A DNA stretch of 64,000 nt from contig CAIIXF020000004.1 in NCBI GenBank assembly GCA_903813345.2, positions 8,654,025 through 8,718,024 of the forward strand. Direction: 5' to 3'. Positions 56,372-64,000 of the stretch are shown piece by piece. The notes below the pieces were generated by a model that saw nothing but the letters and a program-made list of their open reading frames with translations, was not told the origin of the DNA and did not search any database. The position numbers were made by a program, and so were the translations under genes. Numbering within the stretch: position 1 is the stretch's first letter; every line of letters starts with the position of its first letter. The DNA comes from Owenia fusiformis (Eukaryota > Annelida > Polychaeta > Sabellida > Oweniidae).

Positions 56372-56904
56372 CTGCAATAATGAGAACACAATTTTTTCTT
56401 TCAAATCATTTAAACATAATGGAACAAGTAGATGGTACATATCAGTTTATAGTACATTTGAAATCGATCCTCAACTGGTTTGCCTCGAAACATGTAGACA
56501 ATACTTTACAGACAAGATTTTACAACGTAAAACCTCGATATGACCATTTGCTGAATACCTCTTTTTGAAAAAACAATACTTTTCTTAAGAGTTAAATTGG
56601 ACAAAGTTAACAACAATACCAACATTTTTGAAATCGGAAAAGTGATACAAACTCATAGAGGAGCTAATTCTTCTTTGCGATTTAGTGTTATAAAAAAGAT
56701 GTCCGTCATTAGGGTTAACATGATCCAAAACGACCAAAAAGACCCCAAAGCATGTTTTAGATTATATGCTAAATAGATCATTTACCAGATCGTTCAATTT
56801 GAAATGAGAGCATTTTTCCGTGAACTTATTGAACGACCTGGAATGAAATAATAAGTAAAGACTTTGATTGTGGTGAATGCCAAGAATACATGTGTACAAC
56901 ATAC

Positions 56905-57157
56905 TCTTTCGCATGGTGTATGATGCATGAAACCCTCTCTTGGAGATAGTAACATCACTTTTGAATTCAATTTTCCACCAATTGTCTTTCGATACATGGG
57001 TAAAGGTGTCGCGTGAACCGCAGAAGAAAAACGTTTCGCTATCATCACTCCTTAACTTCACATAGTCGTAATCGCAATATCTCACTTCTCCTTCCTCTTC
57101 GTCATCTCCTGTTTCTCCTTCTTCTAATTCAAACACATTGAACGTTAATTCGATGAC
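56905..57157 (-). CDS. CUB-mucin gene copy B, second half of CUB2, with acidic insertion
   Basis: This 253 nt exon is 33 nt longer than in copy A. The extra codons give an acidic loop (ELEEGETGDDEEEGEVRYCD) just before C-D-Y-D-Y, next to the residues that would bind calcium in a CUB domain. The rest (V-E-L changed to V-K-L; FFCGSRDTFTHVSKDNWWKI) is conserved. Splice phases as in A. Confidence 0.88.
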
Positions 57158-57780
57158 CTGTTTTGAAACATGAGGAAGAATTGAAAGAATCGTTATTTCA
57201 ACTTATTTGTATGTATATTTGGTTAATACACAGGTTACCCCATACATCTAGTCTATTTGCATTAGCCATTATATAGTTGCTTGTTCATGGTTGCCATTTT
57301 CACTTTACTTATTTATTTAAACACATTTGGGCTGCGCGAGGAACAGCATACTCCGCGACAGTGATAGCCTTGTCTTCAACATAAAGCTTTGAAGGCATAT
57401 TTTTCATCGTGAGTATGGCAACTTCACATAAACATAACAATAACTCAGATGCGAGTAGGTAGTTAACAGTTTCAACACCAGGTGGCTCGTCCAGGTCAGG
57501 TATAGCAGAGAGTCCCATTTAACTTAAATATTCATCTGTTTTAGTGGTTCAATTTTCATATAACCCTTGTGTATCTAATAGTTGTGTAAATTGTGATTTT
57601 ATAACATGAGGTCTATAAGGAATCTCCCCGAACAAGAAGCCATATTTCTTGATGTACTTTCACATGTGGATTTCAAATATGACATAAATTTGACTGGATA
57701 TTGAATAATTAATGATTAGATTATTTTCTACTCGCATCTAGTCTATTGATCGAACTTCCATTAAGTGTCTCGAAACGGAT

Positions 57781-58018
57781 ACTGTGGCTGACAGTGGAAA
57801 AAATAACCACAATTTGGTGTTAATGTTCCTGGTTGTGCGGTATCTGCGATACAGGTGAATATCCCATACTTATCTGCGGTATATGGCATACTCTGCAGAA
57901 GAGTATGCCATATTCCGCAGTGAATATGCGATATATTGATTTTAGTGAATACCCGATACTCACCTGCGGAATATGTCATACTCACTTGCAGAATATATCA
58001 AACTAACCTGCGGAATAT
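57781..58018. repeat. Short-unit tandem expansion in copy B
   Basis: TGCGGAATATGCCATACTC-like words recur about eight times in both orientations. Copy A has a single such word at the equivalent place (25543). Confidence 0.8.
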
Positions 58019-58670
58019 GCCATATACCGCGAGTGAAAACAGAAAGCCTCGAATTCATTGGTCGAAAGAATCGACTCGAAATGTAAAACTTCCTTGGATT
58101 ACCCAAATTGTTAGCTTTGTTACATGAAACCATGATTGATTAATTAAGTTCGTGTAATTACGTGTAATTGCAAAATGATACTTCTGAAAGTATCAGACAT
58201 GTGTAAATCGTGATTGCCATTATATATTGACCGAGGGCGACAGCTCTAGTGACAACATGCATTTTCCCGAGCCCATACTATATTTTCTCGGGGAAAAATT
58301 CAAATGCCATCACAACCATCAATAACCTATTTATTCCATAATATTTTTTCATCACCCCATGATGGTGACATTAAATGTAACAGTTTAATTTATTGAATGA
58401 CATTTTCAACTTTTATTAACAAGATTTAAAACAGAAATAATATATAATACTAAATCGGATCATTATGAAATGTTCTGATAGTTCTGATATAAGATCTGAT
58501 ACGGGATTATAGCTGATACGGGATCCAATAAGGGATCTGATACGGGATTTTTGTTGATACGGGATCTGATGCAGGATTTTTTGAATATCAATTGTATACA
58601 TGTTATTTTGGAATAAACGACACTTATAAGCCTAAATAATATGGAATATTTGGTATATACCAATACTCAC

Positions 58671-58843
58671 CATTCCCTCATTAGCATATATTTCCCATTC
58701 ACAGACAGTTGAAAGCGGATATGTACTGTTTGAATCAACCATGTACCCTGGCGAGGCGAAATCACCCGAACTTTCATTCAAATATACAGGATGGCCACAT
58801 TCGGTACTCAGTGTGCTTGCTTGAGCAACGGTAGTCATGGAAA
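58671..58843 (-). CDS. CUB-mucin gene copy B, linker and first half of CUB2
   Basis: 173 nt, same boundaries and phases as 27455-27627. Encodes SMTTVAQASTLSTECGHPVY and C-E-W-E-I-Y-A-N-E-G-M. Intact. Confidence 0.87.
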
Positions 58844-59054
58844 CTGCAATGTATAATGAATGTGTTCAAAGTTGAAAGTCCATATTGCATGAGAATCTAT
58901 ATGAAAGTCACCTCCACATATTTAATTTAAAAGACAAAAGAGGTAGGGTAAAAACAATTTAGCAATTTCGTATTTTGTTTTGAGCAGATTAATAACTTGG
59001 ATTGTATTATTGCGATCAATTTATTAATAAAACCGCAATATCAAACCTCCGTAC

Positions 59055-59295
59055 ATGTATCATTTTCTATTTTGTCAATAGCCTCAAATGATGCATAAAA
59101 CCCTGGTCTCGCTAACTCTCCATCAGTGTGCAACTCCACAAGCATCCACTTATCTCTAGATTTGATATTAGACGGTATCCCATAACCACATAATGATGGT
59201 TCAATCGTTCCATAGGAATCCATAAGACTAACGTTGTCAAATTCACAATCTGGGTGACTCTCGACGTCAAAATCATGAAATGTTAAGTTAACAAT
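59055..59295 (-). CDS. CUB-mucin gene copy B, second half of CUB1
   Basis: 241 nt, identical structure to 28221-28461 with a handful of substitutions (LLCGYGV to SLCGYGI, GFFAS to GFYAS). The same unusual donor ACAT|GTACGG is kept, which supports it. Confidence 0.85.
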
Positions 59296-59619
59296 CTGAA
59301 ATATTGTAATGCTAATCAAGCAAATACAAGTATAGCATTAAATGGATAGTAAAAATAATGGATAGTAAATATACAAATATGGCTGAATGAACATAGCAGC
59401 GCTCTCACTTTATGTAATTACGATGATGCTATACACACCATGATGAAAACTAATCATACTAACGATGATGTGAGGAATACTACATATTACATTGTAGAGT
59501 ACAGCAATCTTGATTATAAATGTATATAAATGTTTCTAAACGGGGGCCACGAGTTTCCAAAATATAATTTCACAATCATCGAAACTATACGTGTCGAACG
59601 TGAGATTTTTATAGATGCA

Positions 59620-59840
59620 AATTAAAGGCAGAACCAGATTCTTATTTCTATTTGGGATAATTTAAATATCCCCCCCCATTTTTGCACTTTGAATCTTATT
59701 TAACTTCACCACTATTGCTAATATATCACAGATCTTTTGGAAGATATTATATTTGGGCTTGTAAGGAATATATCAGTAGATCAATTGTAGCTTTTGCCTG
59801 CAATTCCGTCCCTCCCTATAGACCTGGTTCTGGCTTTAAG
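59620..59840. mobile_element. Intron MITE, copy B
   Basis: Counterpart of 28752-28975, with ends TTAAAGGCAGAACCAGA / GGTTCTGGCTTTAA. Confidence 0.6.
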
Positions 59841-59991
59841 GCTTATCGTTAATTAGCAGTTCATTTAAATTAACCGTTGGTTAACGGCATTTTAGAATAA
59901 GTTTGTGCAGTATTGAACATAAAACATATCCATATTCTTATTTCATTTATGTGTTGTTTGTTTTCCCAACCGGATATATTAGGTTACTTAC

Positions 59992-60113
59992 CATATTGGA
60001 ATCGACGTTGATCAACCAGGAGATGTTTTGATTATGTCCATAGCCACACTTATCGTATCCAGGTGAGGCGAAACACCCATAGCTCCCATTTAAACAGAAT
60101 GTGTGTCCACAAC
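59992..60113 (-). CDS. CUB-mucin gene copy B, first half of CUB1
   Basis: 122 nt, same phases as 29153-29274. Encodes CGHTFCLNGSYGCFASPGYD and following residues. Only one copy, without the partial duplication seen in A. Confidence 0.86.
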
Positions 60114-60136
60114 CTAAAAGCAGATAGGTTTATATA

Positions 60137-60964
60137 TAGGGTGTCTAAAAAAATGTACCCAAAGTATATCAATAGCATAGACAAACGAATTATTATTTTC
60201 AGACAATATTTGCATGGTCTTGTAGTCGAAACATGTAAGTGTTTTCTCCTATACAGTAATTCAGCTTTGCCGTTTACCTTTTACACCGCATGATCAATGT
60301 AACCTCAAATTACAGTTTGCATCTTTACTACTACTACATTGTTCATCACATTTAATAATTCTGGTGAAATGTTTTGATTTTTGTTCGGATGCTGGTCTTA
60401 AGTTGTCCTAGGTCGCTTAGCTTGGGTTTAGCATAACAATGCCCCCGAGAAAAAGTATGGGCCGTCAAATCTAGTGAATAGGGAGGCCCTCACAATGTCT
60501 TATAGCCCTCTTATACAGAGCGGTCAGACGTCCAAGAAACTGCATTGATTGGAATTCTAATGTATCCTTTGTTGTGTGTAGAGAGGCTCAATCAATTTGA
60601 GACAACGGTGTTTTCATTTGGATATCATTTGGTCTCCAGGCTAGCCTGCGTAACTCTGAAAGGTCACTCCTGAATCATTTGCCTATAATTGACCTGATTC
60701 TCTATGTTTGTTCTTCCATCGTCATCCTCAAACTCTTTTTGCTGGGTATATTTAAAGGAGTTTTAATGCTAATTCCAAGCAGAAAGACCTAGAACAACTT
60801 AAGGGCAACATCCAAATAGAAATCCAAAAACGTTCCACCAGAATCATTATCAAATGTGATGAACAATGTAGCAGTTAGGATACAAGCTGTCATCGAAATA
60901 TGAGGTAACATTGATTAAGATTCTTACTTTTGAGATTAAAATATTTTATATTAAGTCACTCTGT
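60137..60964. mobile_element. Foldback mariner-like element in intron 2 of copy B
   Basis: Same insertion as 29297-30185, with the central part kept. GGATGCTGGTCTTAAGTTGT on the left is inverted as ACAACTTAAGGGCAACATCC on the right. It predates the duplication. Confidence 0.72.
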
Positions 60965-61040
60965 ACCTAAATTCACCGATAATACAATATTTTGTAAAAG
61001 AAAAAGCTGGGATTTGAACAAATATATCGTTAAAGATTAC

Positions 61041-61862
61041 CAGATTCGTTGCTTGTCATTGCACACTTATTTTTCATGGTTGGCGGAGAGGCTTTATCGA
61101 TGCTACTTGTAGGAATTTTTGTAGGCGTTTGAACAGCTGTTGTAGATGAGCTTTCCCCAATTGTAGAAGATATTGTTGTTGAAGATTCCGTGTTGACGGT
61201 TCGATCATTACTTGTTATTATTAAGATCTTATCTATTTTCGTATTTGTTTCGGATATTCTGGTAGCCTCTGGAGTCAGATTTGCTGTAGTCGATTCCGTG
61301 TCGACAATTGAATCATTTCTTGTTGGAGATGAGGTCGTGTCCCTTGTCTTGTTTGTTGTTGATATCTCGAGAGCCTCTGGAGTCAAATTTGCTGTAGAAG
61401 ACTCCATGCTGGCGATTAAATCATGACTTGTTGTGGATAAGGTCGTGTCTCTTGTCGCATTTGCTATGGATATCTTTGGAGCCTCTTGGGTAAGATTTGC
61501 TGTAGAAGATTCCATGTTGACAAATGGAACATTTTTTGTTGTAGAAAAGGCGGTGTCTCTTGTCGAGTTTGTTGTGAATGTCCGTGGAGCCTCTGGAGTA
61601 GAACTTGCTGTAGAAGATTCCATGTTGACGACTCGATCATTGGTTGTAGATAAAGTCTCATCTTGAGGTACATTCAATGAAAATACCCGGGTAGTATCTG
61701 GAGTCGTAGAAGAATCTGTTTTAATTGCTTAAGTCTTTCTGGTTGTAGCCAAAGTTTTATAACTTGTTCCACTTGATGAAGATTGCAGGGTACCATACGA
61801 AGTCGTCTTTGTCGTCGTTGTACTAGATTCCTTATTGACGGCTGGATCATTGATGATAGGAA
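61041..61862 (-). CDS. CUB-mucin gene copy B, mucin-like exon 2 with premature stop
   Basis: This 822 nt exon has the same acceptor (TTTTTAAG|TT), donor (AATCTG|GTAATC) and phases as in A, and five 36-residue repeats of the STANLTxEAxxIS type. A 24 nt insertion (about 61719-61742) relative to A carries an in-frame TAA at 61731-61729, some 43 codons into the exon. Unless it is spliced or misread, copy B would make only a truncated secreted peptide. All downstream exons are intact, so the break is young, or it is a sequencing or haplotype matter. Confidence 0.85.
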
Positions 61863-63682
61863 CTTAAAAAAAGGAAGAAACGATTATCCGTTTCTGATGC
61901 ACCTGTTTAGTTAAAAAGAACCACTTCAATGAAAAGGTGCATCCAAATGTATGACTTTTAGTCACTGTAGATTTCCTGATGTAGGTTTGTTTAATGTATT
62001 TTTGCATCAGCACAATTTGATTTGACTGGTTTAATGTGATACATTTTGATGAGCAGATATGCTGTGAGACAGAAACCGATACCAAAATTCAGACCGTCGC
62101 TAACCATTGTACACTCTTACACAGTCCGATCATTGATGAAATGTTAGCGATTACGGTATGTTGAAGCTTTAACATGTTTGGGTTATTCAGTTTATTTCTT
62201 TTAAGTTACCTCGTATTCGCGAATTTGACTTTCGGCTATTGGCTACCAGATTAACCTTCTGTTTGCAAACTAATTTGATTATGAATGGAACAATAGCAGG
62301 TTCATTCATATTAACATTTGGTAACAAGATAGTTGGTTAATTTGTCAGCCGATAACCGGCAGTTGAATTCGGGAATAAAAGGTTTAAATTGAACTTAATA
62401 ATAATTTTACAAAACAGACAAAATAGTTGTTTTGACACACGCTCAAACATCTCTAATTTTGGTGTCGATATAAAATGGTTCCATATCTCATCAATAAATT
62501 GGCTCTTTCAATATCCTAAGTAGCCGTCATGTGCGTCACTGTTCACTTAAATAATTTCCAATCAGTTTAATTTACTATCACGCGCTCTTCCAGTGCTTAT
62601 AATGGCTTGATATTGGTATTGCTTAACATATATTTAATTTAACAATGGGTTTCGTTATTGAACATATCCAAGCATTTATCAGTCTCGAAGGCAACTTTTG
62701 CCATACTGGTGTTAACTTTTTCAAAAGCTGCAGAGGGTTCAAACGGTGAAAATTGCACGATAGATCAAGACAGGTTGATTATAGTTATTTAAACTAAAGG
62801 AATATCACGTACCAAACGTAACAGGTAAAAAACGTTAAAGGGAGCTATATATTTTTGTGTAACGATGGTTCCTGCATGGTGTTAGTGTTAGAAGGGGGGG
62901 GGGGGTTATATGCAATGCTTATTTACATGTTAGACCATAAGCCTAACATTCTGGGATTTGTTCCTCTTGATTTGTTGTGCTCCAAATCTCCCACTTTCTA
63001 ATTGCTCCTTTCTTACGCTTTTTGTCCTTTGTGGATGATAAAACAATTTGGAATGATTAAAAGGCATAGAATGTGTATATCTGACTATAGCTTTATACAT
63101 TTCTGAATTTTCAAAGAAAACTATTAGTAATTATGTTTTATGCAACTAGAGTTACAGACCCTAGAAATGTAAAACAGATATGTTATCTAAAATAATGTGG
63201 TTTCGCATAATATTATGTTGTTTTATAAAACAAACTTTTACCGTTCAAAATGTTGTATTATAGAATGAACTTCTACAACGTAACTATCTAAAAATATTTT
63301 TTACTTGCCTTTAAAATATACCTTGTAATCCAAACTAATTTTCGAAATTGAGCAATTTAGAAGGTAAACATTTATATACCAAAAAGAAGTAATTGTATTA
63401 ACTTTAAAAACAAATCGATACGTCATATATAATGCATTAATTTAAGATGCTGATTGACTTACCAATTCAACTGTTACACAGTGATATTTTTTAAACCTCC
63501 CCATCTATAAATCTAATTAGATATTTATCTATTATCTATTTAAAAATGCAATATTATTCTGATGTATCTTAAGCCGATGTCGGCGGCTAGGTTTTTAATC
63601 ATGTACATAAAATTTATGTATTTAAGTATAACGTCTCTGTATAACCACAGAGAAATCATGAAACATACTAAATTAAACTTAC
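61863..63682. other. Intron 1 of copy B
   Basis: Colinear with intron 1 of A and without gene content. Confidence 0.65.
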
Positions 63683-63737
63683 CAAAATGACACCAAAACA
63701 CCAAGAATGCAGTGATTACGGCAGACGTACCAAACAT
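63683..63737 (-). CDS. CUB-mucin gene copy B, exon 1: start and signal peptide
   Basis: ATG at 63737 gives MFGTSAVITAFLVFWCHF then donor TTTTG|GTAAGT, phase 1, as in copy A. The upstream 260 bases to the window end match the region upstream of A, so both copies kept the same proximal 5' flank; A has a foldback mariner inserted in it. Confidence 0.87.
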
Positions 63738-64000
63738 CGCGACCGTTTAAACAGCTCTCTGAATGATCACAGCTTTAGCGCGATACATGATGATAAAATG
63801 TACAGAATGTGGAATCGCACATTAATTCCATTTCTAATTTGCTAATATTTTTAATGATATACGAGGGTGATTAATAACTTGTGGATGTGTGTATACACAA
63901 CCATATATTTGGTATTTAATTATTAATCATCTAAATAACTATTCGGGTTTCTATTGACATGTTTTCATGATAATGTTTCGTATGTCTCTATCCTGGTTTA
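63738..64000. other. 5' flank of copy B
   Basis: Matches 33037-33207 plus 34115-34230 of A. No core promoter motif identified by eye. Confidence 0.6.

Noticed and set aside
1-64000. CRISPR arrays, operons, ribosome binding sites or other prokaryotic features
   Set aside because: Spliced genes, LINEs, mariners and CUB domains show this is animal nuclear DNA; the tandem repeats lack spacer structure.

Overview
The window is animal nuclear DNA: AT-rich, intron-containing and crowded with Tc1/mariner-like elements, foldback (inverted-repeat) elements, LINE fragments and SINE-like sequences. Genes are split into short exons with GT-AG junctions. The mix of extracellular CUB domains, a zinc-finger/protein-primed DNA polymerase repeat gene, Ngaro/DIRS-type tyrosine recombinase remains and GACCTTG-rich repeats suggests a marine lophotrochozoan such as a mollusc. 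That placement is an inference with low confidence.

The host content is one family of secreted or surface CUB-mucin genes, all on the minus strand. Copy A runs from 33036 down to 6861. Copy B runs from 63737 down to at least 51867, and probably on through a fourth CUB domain (50201-50035 and 48484-48253) to a Thr-rich exon at 46589-46386. Each copy has a signal-peptide exon, one large Ser/Thr-rich exon built of 36-residue repeats, then CUB domains each split over two exons. Every internal junction keeps the same phases: phase 1 between domains, phase 0 inside each CUB. No terminal exon, transmembrane segment or poly(A) signal was recognised for either copy.

Copies A and B are a direct segmental duplication. 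Exons, introns and upstream DNA of about 50428-64000 align with about 3441-34230. The same unit takes up about 31 kb in A and 13.6 kb in B, mainly because A later received a 12 kb transposon nest (11353-23408) in one intron. Comparing the copies gives empty sites for several elements. B has an in-frame stop in its mucin exon; A is open in every exon seen.

Layout. 1-1550 is the N-terminal part of a zinc-finger plus family B DNA polymerase gene leaving the left edge. 1551-6860 is repeats, including a 1.9 kb inverted-repeat element with a smaller mariner-like element nested in it. 6861-33036 is copy A, holding a tyrosine-recombinase-like pseudogene, a mariner relic, an 8.5 kb element with 1.4 kb inverted repeats, and a dead LINE pierced by two DNA elements. 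33208-50400 is mostly mobile DNA: a foldback mariner, a LINE tail, a dead tyrosine recombinase, a G-tract foldback element, an element full of AAACTGCGCGCC motifs, a tandem array of about 190 bp units, and a 5'-truncated LINE with an open 656-codon frame. It also holds the CUB4 and Thr-rich exons. 50428-64000 is copy B with its own insertions.
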